Below, in pieces: positions 16,347 through 24,960 of a DNA stretch of 64,000 nt. The stretch is from CAYSUS01 sp964434165. Lineage in GTDB: Bacteria; Planctomycetota; Planctomycetia; Pirellulales; Thermoguttaceae. Position numbers and translations under genes: made by a program. The notes below the pieces were generated by a model that worked only from the letters and a program-made list of their open reading frames with translations, searched no databases and had not been told where the DNA came from. Where the stretch lies: NCBI GenBank assembly GCA_964434165.1, contig CAYSUS010000006.1, positions 1 to 64,000 of the forward strand. Reading direction: 5' to 3'. Numbering within the stretch: the stretch's first letter is position 1; every line of letters begins with the position of its first letter.

Positions 16347-19226
16347 ATGGGCAGCAGCCGACGGATCACGCTCCGCGGGGTCCGGGTCCACAATCTCAAG
16401 TCGATCGACCTGGAACTCCCGCACCGCAAGCTGATCGTCTTCTGCGGCCTGAGCGGCAGCGGCAAGAGCAGCCTCGCCCTGGACACCCTCTACGCCGAGG
16501 GGCAGCGGCGCTACATCGAGAGCTTCTCGGCCTACACGCGGCAATTCCTCGACCGCCTGGAGAAGCCCGACGCCGACCACATCGACGGCATCCCGCCCGC
16601 CATCGCAGTCACGGCGAAGAACGCCAGCCGCTCCAGCCGCTCGACGGTGGGCACGGCCACCGAGACGGCCGACTACCTGCGCCTGCTCTTCGCGCGGATC
16701 GGCCGGGTATTCTGCTCGGGCTGCGGGCGCGAGGTCCGCCGCGACTCGCCCCGCTCGGCGGCCGAGGCCCTCGGCGCGGTCGCGCCCGACACGCGGCTGA
16801 TGGTGGCGTTCGCCGTGCCCCTGGCCGGCAACGATCTGGAGTCGCTGCGCGCGTCGCTTTGCGAGGACGGGTTCGTCCGCGCTCTGCTGGGCGGCCGCAG
16901 CGTGCGCCTGCCCGACGAGCCGCTCGAGCCCTCGCTTTCGGGCGAGGCGGGCGAAGCGCAGAGCCTCTACGTCGTGGTGGATCGGCTCGTGTCGGGCGCG
17001 AGCAGCGCGCAGCGTCTTCGCGACTCGCTGGAGACCGCGTTCCTCAAAGGGCGCGGGGCCTGCCTCGCCCTGGTCGAGGAAGCCGCCCTCGCGCCCGACA
17101 CACCGGGCCTGTCGCCCGGGCAGGCCAACGGCCGCGTGACCGTCGACGGGCGGACCTGGCGTCGGATCGGGTTCAGCGCGCGCCTGGCCTGCGAGGACTG
17201 CGGCCTGGAGTATCCCGAGCCGGAGCCGCGGCTGTTCAGCTTCAACAGCCCGATGGGCGCATGTCCCACGTGCGAGGGCTTCGGCAACGTGATCGACATC
17301 GACATGGACCTGATCGTTCCCGATCCGAACAAGTCGCTCAAGGAGGGGGCGATCGCTCCATGGAACAGCCCGGCCTACGCCCACGAGCTGGAGGAGCTGC
17401 TGGCCCTGGCCGGCGACTACGGGATCCCGGTGGACGTCCCCTTCCGCGAGCTCCAGACGCGGCACGTCGAGCTCATCGTGCGCGGCGTGCCCGAGCGCAA
17501 GTTCGGCGGCCTGCGGGGCTTCTTCGCCTGGCTCGAGCGGCGCAAGTACAAGATGCACATCCGCGTGTTCTTGAGCCGCTGGCGGAGCTATCGCCCCTGC
17601 CCGGACTGCGGCGGCAGCCGCCTCCGTCCCGAGGCCCTGGCCACGAAGGTCGCCGGCAGAAGCATCGCCGAGGTGGCGGCCATGAAGATCCGCGAGGCGG
17701 TGGCATTCTTCGGGGAGCTGGACCTGGACGACTGGCAGCGCCGGGTCGGACGCACGATGCTCGAGCAGGTCTGCGCCCGCCTGGGGTACCTCCAGGCCGT
17801 GGGGCTGGGCTACCTCACGCTCGACCGCACGCTGAGGACCCTGAGCGGAGGCGAGACGCGCCGCGTGGCGCTGACTTCGGCGCTGGGCTCCTCTCTGGTG
17901 AACATGCTGTACGTGCTCGACGAGCCGTCGATCGGCCTCCACCCCCGCGACATCCAGCGGCTGATCGGGGCGATCGAGGGCCTGCGCGACCGGGGCAATA
18001 CGGTGGTCGTGGTCGAGCACGAGGAGGCCGTGCTGCGGGCCGCCGACCAGATCGTGGAGATCGGGCCCGGGGCGGGCGAGCGCGGGGGGAAGGTCGTGTT
18101 CCAGGGCCCGCCCGAGCGGATCGAACAGACCCCCGAGAGCCTCACCGGCGATTACCTGGCCGGCCGGCGCGGCGTGACCTGCGGCGGCCGGCGCCGCACT
18201 CCCGACCACGGATGGATCCGCCTGGCCGGGGCGCGAGGCAACAACCTGCAGGACGTGACCGTGGAATTTCCCCTGGGGCTGCTGTGCGTGGTCACGGGGG
18301 TGAGCGGGTCGGGCAAGAGCACGCTCGTGCAGGACACGCTCTACCCGGCCCTCTGCCGCCGGCTCCGCAAGGACGCCCCCAAGCCCCAGGACTACGACGA
18401 CGTGTACGGCGACGGCCAGATCGACGACGTGGTGATGATCGACCAGAGCCCGATCGGACGCTCGCCGCGCTCCAACCCGGTGACGTACCTGAAGGCCTTC
18501 GACGAGATCCGCAACGTCTTCGCCGACACGCTGGAGGCCCGCACCAGGAACCTCTCGGCCAGCCATTTCAGCTTCAACGTCGATGGCGGGCGCTGCCCCG
18601 AGTGCCAGGGCGACGGCTACCTCGAGATCGACATGCAGTTCCTGGCCGACGTGTACATGAAGTGCAGCCACTGCGGCGGCACGCGGTACCGCGCCGAGAT
18701 CCTCGACATCACCTACCGCGGCCGGGACATCGCCGAGGTGCTCGACATGACCGTGCGCGAGGCGTTCACCTTCTTCCGCGGACAGGCCAAGGTGCAGGCC
18801 CGGCTGAAGCGGCTGATCGACGTGGGGCTCGACTACCTCCGCCTGGGGCAGCCGGCCAACACCCTCTCCGGCGGCGAGGCCCAGCGCCTGAAGCTGGCCG
18901 GCTACATGTCGTCGGCCAAGCGGGGGCGCTGCCTGTTCATTCTCGACGAGCCGACCACGGGCCTGCACTTCTCCGACGTCGTGCAGCTCATCGACTGCTT
19001 CGACGCCCTGCTGGCCGTGGGCCACTCGCTGCTGGTGGTCGAGCACAACCTCCAGATGATCAAGGCCGCCGATTACCTCATCGACCTCGGGCCCGGGGCG
19101 GCCGACGAAGGGGGCCGGGTCGTGGCCCAGGGCACGCCCGAGATGGTCGCGCGCAGCCCCGGCTCCGTGACCGGACAGTTCCTCGCCGACCTTCTGGGCG
19201 AGGAGAGCCGGGCCGCCCGGGCGTAA
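16347..19226 (+). CDS. uvrA: excinuclease ABC subunit A
   Basis: A 959-residue ATPase that recognises bulky DNA lesions with UvrB in nucleotide excision repair. There are two ABC modules: Walker A GLSGSGKSS with signature LSGGETRRV, and Walker A GVSGSGKST with signature LSGGEAQRL, followed by LDEPTTGLHF. Zinc-module cysteines are seen at CPTCEGFG, CPDCGGSR and CPECQGDG...CSHCGG, and a UvrB-binding region lies at about residues 115-250. The first signature (ETRRVALTSALGS) departs from the usual EAQRIRLA, so this may be a diverged UvrA or a paralog rather than the housekeeping copy. The ATG at 16347 follows GGGGGAAG; the frame is open back to 16230. Confidence 0.9.
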   Translation: MGSSRRITLRGVRVHNLKSIDLELPHRKLIVFCGLSGSGKSSLALDTLYAEGQRRYIESFSAYTRQFLDRLEKPDADHIDGIPPAIAVTAKNASRSSRSTVGTATETADYLRLLFARIGRVFCSGCGREVRRDSPRSAAEALGAVAPDTRLMVAFAVPLAGNDLESLRASLCEDGFVRALLGGRSVRLPDEPLEPSLSGEAGEAQSLYVVVDRLVSGASSAQRLRDSLETAFLKGRGACLALVEEAALAPDTPGLSPGQANGRVTVDGRTWRRIGFSARLACEDCGLEYPEPEPRLFSFNSPMGACPTCEGFGNVIDIDMDLIVPDPNKSLKEGAIAPWNSPAYAHELEELLALAGDYGIPVDVPFRELQTRHVELIVRGVPERKFGGLRGFFAWLERRKYKMHIRVFLSRWRSYRPCPDCGGSRLRPEALATKVAGRSIAEVAAMKIREAVAFFGELDLDDWQRRVGRTMLEQVCARLGYLQAVGLGYLTLDRTLRTLSGGETRRVALTSALGSSLVNMLYVLDEPSIGLHPRDIQRLIGAIEGLRDRGNTVVVVEHEEAVLRAADQIVEIGPGAGERGGKVVFQGPPERIEQTPESLTGDYLAGRRGVTCGGRRRTPDHGWIRLAGARGNNLQDVTVEFPLGLLCVVTGVSGSGKSTLVQDTLYPALCRRLRKDAPKPQDYDDVYGDGQIDDVVMIDQSPIGRSPRSNPVTYLKAFDEIRNVFADTLEARTRNLSASHFSFNVDGGRCPECQGDGYLEIDMQFLADVYMKCSHCGGTRYRAEILDITYRGRDIAEVLDMTVREAFTFFRGQAKVQARLKRLIDVGLDYLRLGQPANTLSGGEAQRLKLAGYMSSAKRGRCLFILDEPTTGLHFSDVVQLIDCFDALLAVGHSLLVVEHNLQMIKAADYLIDLGPGAADEGGRVVAQGTPEMVARSPGSVTGQFLADLLGEESRAARA

Positions 19227-19243
19227 CCGCGGAGACCCCAAGC

Positions 19244-20293
19244 ATGCTCGACGCCGTCCCCGAAACCTATCGCTTCGACCGCTACATCCGCCAGGTCCGC
19301 TACCCGCCCTTCGGCGCGGAGGGCCAAAGGCGCCTCGCCCGGAGCCGCGCGCTGGTCTGCGGATGCGGAGCCCTGGGCAGCACGCTGGCCAACCTGCTGG
19401 TCCGGGCCGGGGTGGGCAGCGTGCGGATCGTCGATCGCGACTTCGTCGAGACCAGCAACCTGCCGCGCCAGGTTCTCTTCGACGAGGAGGACGTCGCCAA
19501 CGAGCTGCCCAAGGCCGTGGCGGCCGCGGGGAAGCTCCGCCGCATCAACTCCCAAATCGAGATCGAGCCGGTCGTCGCCGACGTGGACCACACCAACGTC
19601 GAGAGCCTCTGCCAGGGCGTGGACGCCATCGTGGACGGCACGGACAACTTCCAGACCCGGTTCTTGCTGAATGACGCGGCCGTGAAGCTCGCAATCCCCT
19701 GGATCTACGGCGGCTGCCTGGGCGCCGAGGGTCAGACCATGACCATCCTCCCCGGCCACACCGCCTGCCTCCGCTGCCTGATGCGCGACTGTCCGCCGCC
19801 GGGCAGCACGCCCACCTGCGACACGGCCGGCATCCTCGGGCCGGCGGTTGGGGTGATCGCTTCGATCCAGGCCCTGGAGGCGATGAAGATCCTCGGCGGC
19901 CGCAGCGAGGCGGTCTCCCGCAGCCTGACCGTGGTCGAGCTGTGGGACGCGCGGATCCGCCAGGTCGATCTATCGCAGCTTCGCGACCAGGTCGATTGCC
20001 CCGCCTGCCGGCGCGGCGAGCTGCCGTGGCTCGCCGGGCGCGAAGGGAGCCACGCGGCCGTGCTGTGCGGGCGCAACTCGGTGCAGCTTTCCCACACGGG
20101 CGTCGTCGTCGATCTGGAGGATCTCGCCCGGCGGTGGCAGGGCCTGGGCCAGGTGACCGCCAACCCGTTCCTCGTGCGCCTCAAGGCGCACCCCTACGAG
20201 CTGACGGTCTTCGCCGACGGTCGGGCGATCGTCGGCGGCACCGACGACGAGGCCGCGGCCAAGACGCTCTACGCGAAGTACGTGGGGCATTAG
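19244..20293 (+). CDS. ThiF/MoeB/HesA-type E1-like adenylyltransferase
   Basis: A 349-residue protein. It has a Rossmann ATP-binding motif GCGALGS near residue 40, DRDFVETSNLPRQ with the conserved acidic and Arg residues, and Cys192 in PTCDTAGILGP as likely catalytic cysteine. Zinc-binding CLRC and CPACR pairs surround it. Such enzymes adenylate the C-terminal Gly-Gly of a ubiquitin-like sulfur carrier (ThiS, MoaD) for thiamine, molybdopterin or thiolation pathways. A C-terminal 80-residue extension resembles a small MoaD-interacting or ubiquitin-like region. It starts 17 bases after uvrA on the same strand, so the two are probably co-transcribed. No sulfur-carrier gene is adjacent. Confidence 0.88.
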   Translation: MLDAVPETYRFDRYIRQVRYPPFGAEGQRRLARSRALVCGCGALGSTLANLLVRAGVGSVRIVDRDFVETSNLPRQVLFDEEDVANELPKAVAAAGKLRRINSQIEIEPVVADVDHTNVESLCQGVDAIVDGTDNFQTRFLLNDAAVKLAIPWIYGGCLGAEGQTMTILPGHTACLRCLMRDCPPPGSTPTCDTAGILGPAVGVIASIQALEAMKILGGRSEAVSRSLTVVELWDARIRQVDLSQLRDQVDCPACRRGELPWLAGREGSHAAVLCGRNSVQLSHTGVVVDLEDLARRWQGLGQVTANPFLVRLKAHPYELTVFADGRAIVGGTDDEAAAKTLYAKYVGH

Positions 20294-20314
20294 TTCGCGT
20301 TGCAGAACGTAGCA

Positions 20315-20331
20315 GGCACGCTCCGCGTGCC
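20315..20331. repeat. GC-rich palindromic repeat, GGCACGC-TCC-GCGTGCC
   Basis: A perfect 7-bp inverted repeat with a 3-base loop lies inside the longer string GTAGCAGGCACGCTCC. Strings of the type GTAGCAGGCAC-hairpin are, as far as I recall, dispersed in planctomycete genomes. It marks the start of the decayed region after the ThiF-type gene. Confidence 0.5.
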
Positions 20332-20573
20332 GTCCGCAACAGATACGCATGGGGAGCCACCAATGTCTCCCGCCGAAAGACTGCGGCGCTACCTGCCGCG
20401 TCTTTTCTACGCCGCGGGAGACCGGATCGGCGGGCCAGGCTCGCGTCCGGCAGTGAGGAACCCGTGGACCGCGCGGATGAGGAGGCCGCGCGTCGGGGCC
20501 CGATGGGCCTGCTCCACACTCGAGGTGCCGCGCCTCTGGCACGGCTTCCACTCCTTGCGGCAGGGAAACAGGC

Positions 20574-21110
20574 TTGGCCGGGGCGCCGATCCCGATTGCG
20601 GACACCGGCAGGGAGGCGAACCGCGGCGCCGCGTGTCCCGCTTGCCCGCGTCCCCTCTTGCTCTTCTGGGACATCGACTGCTCGGACCCGCGATTCCAGA
20701 CGGAGTCGGCGCCGGTCTTCGGCGATCTGAAGCGGCTGCCGCTCTACCATTGCTTCCGCCGGCCGGAGCCGACGACCTACCGCGTGGAGGCCGAGGACCG
20801 CATCCGCACGTTCACTCCGGATCTGGCGGCGCATGAGTGCCCCGATCCCGCGTGCGCCACGCACAAGACAGGGCATTCCATCATACGGCCGAAACGCCGT
20901 TACCAGATGAAAGTGCGGGCGGTGATCGACGCCGACGCGGGCTTCGGCATGGACACGAAGGGCGCGCAGATTGTCTTCCACGTCTGCTGGAAATGCCTTA
21001 CAATGCGTGCTGCCTACCGGATCGACCGGACAATCGGCCGACGGGACTATCGAACGCGGGCGGCGCGCTCGCCGGAGGTATGGCTGTCATGGCTACCGCG
21101 TTTCCCCTGA
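20574..21110 (+). pseudogene. remnant or atypical gene with CxxC motif
   Basis: The frame opens with a TTG at 20574 and has no ATG near its start. Residues about 20-140 look protein-like: GAACPACPRPLLLFWDIDCSD, then LKRLPLYHCF, then HVCWKCLTM, with scattered cysteine pairs like a zinc-stabilised domain. From about 21010 on, the composition becomes Arg-rich and the frame runs into another gene's remnant. I read it as a truncated gene whose N-terminus is lost and C-terminus is fused to unrelated sequence. It could instead be a real TTG-started gene. The family is not identified. Confidence 0.4.
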
Positions 21111-21222
21111 GACCTTCACCGTGGCCGGCCGCGAGCAGGCGCTCGACGGCGGGCGGGTGCTTCCCGGATTCCGTCTCGAAGTGAAGGACCTGTTTGCCGC
21201 GACTCGGCGCAAAGGCAAGTAG
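21100..21222 (+). pseudogene. C-terminal remnant of a Uma2-family endonuclease-like gene
   Basis: The last 40 codons before the TAG at 21222 read SPETFTVAGREQALDGG and then RVLPGFRLEVKDLFA. This matches the C-terminal end of Uma2 proteins, PD-(D/E)XK-fold proteins that are abundant in planctomycetes and cyanobacteria. No N-terminal part or catalytic residues precede it in any frame, so only the tail remains. It overlaps the degenerate gene upstream in another frame. Confidence 0.5.
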
Positions 21223-21263
21223 CGGCCGGCCCCGGCCCGCATCTCCACGCACTCGGACTCGCC

Positions 21264-22781
21264 ATGGAAGGCTGCGAATCAGAGGCCTCCGCGCCGGCCA
21301 GCAGGATCGCCGGATCGTTTCGCGACCCGTCGGGCTTCGTCTTCCTGCGTGATGGCCAGGTCTTCCGCGCGGTCGATGGTGCAACCGCCGCACTTCTCCG
21401 CGAAATCGCCCAAAGCGGGCTGTTCCCGGCGCTCGTCGATGACGGCGCCGTGGTTGCGACGCAACAGGTGGACGATCCGGCCCTGGCGGAGGCGCTGGCC
21501 GCCGAGCACCCCGGCTTCCGCCATTTCCTGCGACACGAGCGGATCGAGCCGATCACCTACCCCTACGAGTGGACGCTCTCCATGCTGGCCGACGCCGGCG
21601 CGGCCACGCTCGACTTGCAGTTGGAATTGCTCGAAGCCGGCCTGTCGCTCAAGGACGCCACCGCCTACAACGTTCAGTTTGTCGAGGGCCGGCCGGTGCT
21701 CATCGACCTGGCTTCGATCGAGCGCCCGCGGCGCATGGACGTGTGGTTCGCCCTGGGCCAGTTCCAGCGGATGTTCCTCTACCCGCTGCTCCTGGCCCGC
21801 CACGCCGGCTGGGACCTGCGATCGTACTTCCTGGCCCACCTCGACGGCCTCCAGGTCGATCGCGTGGCGCGGTGCTTCTCATGGCCCCAGTTGCTCCGGC
21901 CCGGCATGCTCTTCGACGTGACTCTGCCCCTGCTGCTCTCACGCTGGGCGGTGCGCCGCCGCCCCTCCCCTCTCCCGCTCGCGGGAGAGGGGCCGGGGGT
22001 GAGGGCAAACCAGCGACGAAGCTCCCATCTCCCGCTCGCGGGAGAGGGGCCGGGGGTGAGGGCAAAAACCCCGCACGGCAGCTCCGTCTCGCAAACCCTC
22101 AACCTCCGCCGCCTGCGGCGGAAGCTGCTGCGCCTGGCTGCGGGATACCACCCCCGCAGCCCCTGGTCGGAGTACACGCGAACCTGCACGTACGACGAAG
22201 GGGCCGAGTCGGCGAAGAAGGCGGCCGTCGAGGGATTCCTTCGCCGCATTGCGCCGGGCCGCGTGCTCGACCTGGGCTGCAACACGGGCGAGTACAGCCG
22301 GCTGGCCGCCGCCTGCGGGGCCCGAGTGATCGCCGCGGACGGGGACCACGACGCCGTGGAAGGGCTCTACCGCCGGCTCCGCACCGAGCCCGCGCCGATC
22401 GCGCCGGTCGTGCTCGACCTCGGCAACCCCAGTCCCGCGATCGGGCTGATGAACCGCGAGCGGCCTTCGTTCTTCGACCGCGTGCGGCCCGACTGCGTCC
22501 TCGCCCTGGCCTTGCTCCATCACCTGCTGGTCTCAGGCAACCTCTCGCTGGGCGCCGCGCGGGACATGCTCGCGGAGCTGACCGCGCGGGACCTGGTCCT
22601 GGAGTTCGTGCCCCGCGAAGACCCCATGTTCCGGCAGCTCCTGCGATTCCGAATCGACCTGTTCGCGGGATTGACGCTCGACTCTTGCACCGCGGCCTTC
22701 GAAAAGCGGTTCGAGCTGATCCAATCCGTGCCCGTCGCCGGAACGCAGCGGACTCTGCTCCTACTGCGAAAGAGAGGATAG
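21264..22781 (+). CDS. two-domain protein with C-terminal SAM-dependent methyltransferase
   Basis: A 505-residue protein. The C-terminal part (about 285-505) is a class I methyltransferase with motif I VLDLGCNTGEYS at residues 334-345. The N-terminal part (about 1-230) contains LSLKDATAYNVQF and then GRPVLIDLASIE, an order resembling the catalytic loop and metal-binding segment of kinase-fold proteins. The two parts are joined by two 57-bp tandem repeat units (residues about 233-268), so an ancestral linker has been expanded in frame. The ATG at 21264 has no strong ribosome binding site. The substrate is unknown. A palindrome ends the gene and separates it from a convergent zinc protein. Confidence 0.82.
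   Translation: MEGCESEASAPASRIAGSFRDPSGFVFLRDGQVFRAVDGATAALLREIAQSGLFPALVDDGAVVATQQVDDPALAEALAAEHPGFRHFLRHERIEPITYPYEWTLSMLADAGAATLDLQLELLEAGLSLKDATAYNVQFVEGRPVLIDLASIERPRRMDVWFALGQFQRMFLYPLLLARHAGWDLRSYFLAHLDGLQVDRVARCFSWPQLLRPGMLFDVTLPLLLSRWAVRRRPSPLPLAGEGPGVRANQRRSSHLPLAGEGPGVRAKTPHGSSVSQTLNLRRLRRKLLRLAAGYHPRSPWSEYTRTCTYDEGAESAKKAAVEGFLRRIAPGRVLDLGCNTGEYSRLAAACGARVIAADGDHDAVEGLYRRLRTEPAPIAPVVLDLGNPSPAIGLMNRERPSFFDRVRPDCVLALALLHHLLVSGNLSLGAARDMLAELTARDLVLEFVPREDPMFRQLLRFRIDLFAGLTLDSCTAAFEKRFELIQSVPVAGTQRTLLLLRKRG
21971..22009. repeat. in-frame palindromic repeat, copy 1
   Basis: A 39-bp copy starting TCTCCCGCTCGCGGGAGAGG, in which TCTCCCG...CGGGAGA forms a near-perfect hairpin followed by a GGCCGGGGGTGAGGG tail. 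It encodes part of a Pro/Gly-rich linker (LPLAGEGPGVRA) in the methyltransferase gene. Confidence 0.85.
22028..22066. repeat. in-frame palindromic repeat, copy 2
   Basis: An exact second copy of the 39-bp element that begins at 21971. The period between copies is 57 bases, or 19 codons, so the same peptide is repeated in frame. Sequences of this hairpin-plus-GGGTGAGGG type are known as dispersed repeats in many high-GC bacteria. Confidence 0.85.
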
Positions 22782-22782
22782 C

Positions 22783-22815
22783 AGACTTCCGAAGTCTCGA
22801 GGACTTCGGAAGTCT
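22783..22815. terminator. perfect palindrome between convergent genes
   Basis: Arms AGACTTCCGAAGTC and GACTTCGGAAGTCT, 14 bp each, surround a 5-base loop and almost exactly fill the gap between the methyltransferase stop and the zinc-protein stop at 22814. It can act on transcripts from both sides, though no T-run is present. The half-site is itself a palindrome, as in dispersed REP elements. Confidence 0.55.
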
Positions 22816-23290
22816 ATCCCCGCCGGCAGGGCGGATTGCCGGTGCAGACCATCACGTAGCGGGCCGTGCCTGACGATCGCGCCAGGCGCAGGACCATCGG
22901 GCTGCCGCACTTCGGGCAGTATTCGCGCGAGCCCGGCTCCCCACCCGACTCCTCGACCCGCTGGCACGCGGCGCAGCGCGTCGCGCCCGGCAGGGCCTCC
23001 AGGCGCTCTTTGGGGATCGGCCTGGAGCACCGGGCACAGGTCACCTCGGGCCAGTCCTCCTCGTCCTCGCGGGGCGGCCCCACGGCAAGGCCCTGCGCGC
23101 CGCACCGTGGGCAGGTCAGCGCCGGACCTGTGGCGCGAAACACCTCGACCATCACGTCCCATTCCGGCTCCCGGCCGGCGCGGGCCTTACGGGCCTGCAC
23201 GAGCCAGCGGGCGACCTCGCGGGGACCGCAGACCTCGGACCAGGAGCAGGCCGGGCAGCGGATCTCGCAGGCCTCGCGCGACGGCGGCAT
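22814..23290 (-). CDS. zinc-finger protein with TraR/DksA-type and topoisomerase-type ribbons
   Basis: A 158-residue protein with about five CxxC pairs. Residues 10-65 carry CPAC...C and CPRCG. Residues about 85-115 match the TraR/DksA zinc signature (CARCSRPIPKERLEALPGAT, then CAACQ). The C-terminus has CPKCGSPMVLR...CTGNPPC, as in topoisomerase I zinc ribbons. DksA/TraR proteins bind RNA polymerase in the secondary channel, but the N-terminal coiled coil with its acidic tip is missing, so this may be a nucleic-acid-binding protein instead. The ATG at 23290 follows GGGAGGA; an upstream ATG at 23311 is less likely. The gene is convergent with the methyltransferase. Confidence 0.75.
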   Translation of the reverse strand: MPPSREACEIRCPACSWSEVCGPREVARWLVQARKARAGREPEWDVMVEVFRATGPALTCPRCGAQGLAVGPPREDEEDWPEVTCARCSRPIPKERLEALPGATRCAACQRVEESGGEPGSREYCPKCGSPMVLRLARSSGTARYVMVCTGNPPCRRG

Positions 23291-23598
23291 GGTTGCTTTC
23301 CTCCCGTTCACGCCCCCTCCGGCTTCGCAGCCGCAAGGAGCCGGAGCGCGGCGGACTCCGCGGGGCCCCCCGAGCTAACCGAACACCAACACAACTCCCC
23401 GCTGCAATCCCGCGAACCGCGATTTCGCGGGCCTGCCGCGCGCGTTTCCGGTGTGAGCGTCTGCCGCAAAGGCACCAATGGCCAAGCGCCCCCACCGGAG
23501 GGGCTTGCGGCCAGCGAATCGAGTTATTAGTGTAGCGAGCGAACCGTTGTTGCAACATCCATCTGGAAACGTCTCGGGCCAGGCCCGCGGAGGAAGAG
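23291..23598. other. 308-base divergent intergenic region
   Basis: It lies between the zinc protein (minus) and the protease (plus), so it should hold both promoters; I could not fix either. Two hairpins are visible: CCCGCGAA/TTCGCGGG at 23409-23431 and a CCCC/GGGG stem extended by CAAG/CTTG at 23483-23507. Confidence 0.4.
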
Positions 23599-24849
23599 AT
23601 GATCCGGCTGTCGTTGATCAAGGCGCCGCGCTTGTTGGGGATCGTGACGGGAATCGCCGTGACAGTGGCGATGTTTTGGATCGTCCCGCTCCCGGCCGAC
23701 GCGCAGCTTCGCCGGCCGCGATCGGGGGACGAGGCCGCCAAGCCGGCTGAGCCCCGCGATCAGATCACGGTGCCCGGCAACGCGGGCACGGGGCGCGTCC
23801 GCGGGCCGGGCCCCGAGGAGAAGGCCCGACCCGAGCTGAGAAAGGTGCCGGTGCCCAGCCGCAAGGAGGTCTCGCGCGTGGCCCGGATTCAGAACCGGCA
23901 CAACGCGAAGCTTCTGGAAATCGACGGAGTGCACGGGGTCGCCACCGGCGTGGACGAGAAGGGCCGCGTGGTGGTCAAGGTGTTCGCCAAGAAGGCGGCG
24001 GAAGGCAATGTGCCGGCCAACGTGGGCGGGATTCCCGTGGAGACGGAGACGGCCATCCCGTTCAGCGCACTTCAGGAGAAGTCGCGGTTCCGCCCCGGCG
24101 GTCTCCAGACGATCGGGTGGATCCCGGTGTTCGGCAACGAGCAGGATTACTTCCACCGCCCCGTGCCCATCGGGGTCTCGATCGGGCTGCTCGGAGAGCC
24201 GTGGAGCGGAACGCTCGGCTGCCGAGTCAAGGACGCCCAGGGCAACGTGTACATCCTCAGCAACAACCACGTGATCGCCGACGAGAACAACGCCAAGATC
24301 GGCACGTACGTGGTGCAGCCGAGCCCGCCGGACTTCACGTTGACCGAGGCGATCTACGGCCCGCGCGACACGCGGATCGCGAAGCTGAGCAAGTTCATCC
24401 CCATCAAGTTCCTGCCCGACGGGCCCAACTACGTGGACGCCGCGCTGGCCATCACCTCCAGGAATGACGTGGGCATCTCCACGCCCGACGACGCCTACGG
24501 CACCCCGAACAGCGCCACGGCCAAGGCCTTCATCGGCCTGCCCGTGCAGAAGGTCGGCCGAACGACGGGCCACGCGTTCGGCGTGACCCTCGCTCTGAAC
24601 GCCACCGTGGACGTGGGCTACAGTGCCGGCACGGCCCGCTTCGTCGATCAGATCATCTTCTTCGGCCCGTTGGGCGCCCCTGGCGACTCCGGTTCGCTGA
24701 TCGTCACCGATCTGCGCGAAGGGACCCTTCGCGGGGAGAGCCCGGTCGCGCTGCTGTTCGCCGGCGGCGGGGCATTCGTCATCGGCAATCCCATCGACAC
24801 GGTGCTGAAGACCCTCGGCGTGACCATCGACGGCAGGGGCCGGCCGTAA
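23599..24849 (+). CDS. exported trypsin-like serine protease
   Basis: A 416-residue protein with a signal peptide (residues 1-36, cleaved near ADAQ). A charged, Pro-rich stretch follows (to about 90). The protease domain has a credible triad: His224 in SNNHVIADE, Asp280 in NYVDAALA and Ser364 in GAPGDSGSLI. It belongs to the chymotrypsin fold, closest in pattern to the NAL1-like group, with no PDZ domain. The substrate is unknown. A clear GCGGAGGA precedes the ATG. The gene is monocistronic and acts in the periplasm or paryphoplasm. Confidence 0.85.
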   Translation: MIRLSLIKAPRLLGIVTGIAVTVAMFWIVPLPADAQLRRPRSGDEAAKPAEPRDQITVPGNAGTGRVRGPGPEEKARPELRKVPVPSRKEVSRVARIQNRHNAKLLEIDGVHGVATGVDEKGRVVVKVFAKKAAEGNVPANVGGIPVETETAIPFSALQEKSRFRPGGLQTIGWIPVFGNEQDYFHRPVPIGVSIGLLGEPWSGTLGCRVKDAQGNVYILSNNHVIADENNAKIGTYVVQPSPPDFTLTEAIYGPRDTRIAKLSKFIPIKFLPDGPNYVDAALAITSRNDVGISTPDDAYGTPNSATAKAFIGLPVQKVGRTTGHAFGVTLALNATVDVGYSAGTARFVDQIIFFGPLGAPGDSGSLIVTDLREGTLRGESPVALLFAGGGAFVIGNPIDTVLKTLGVTIDGRGRP

Positions 24850-24960
24850 GACGTGTGGCCGCGTGGGAGGATGCTCGGGGGCGTCTGAAATCCCGGGCGG
24901 ACGCTCTGTGCGCGGCGCAGGGCGGGCTTCGTCGGAGCATCCGCCGCCCGGCGCACCGTC

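Noticed and set aside
21971..22066. Direct repeats considered as a CRISPR array
   Set aside because: Only two units, 18-base spacers, in frame with a gene and no cas gene near.
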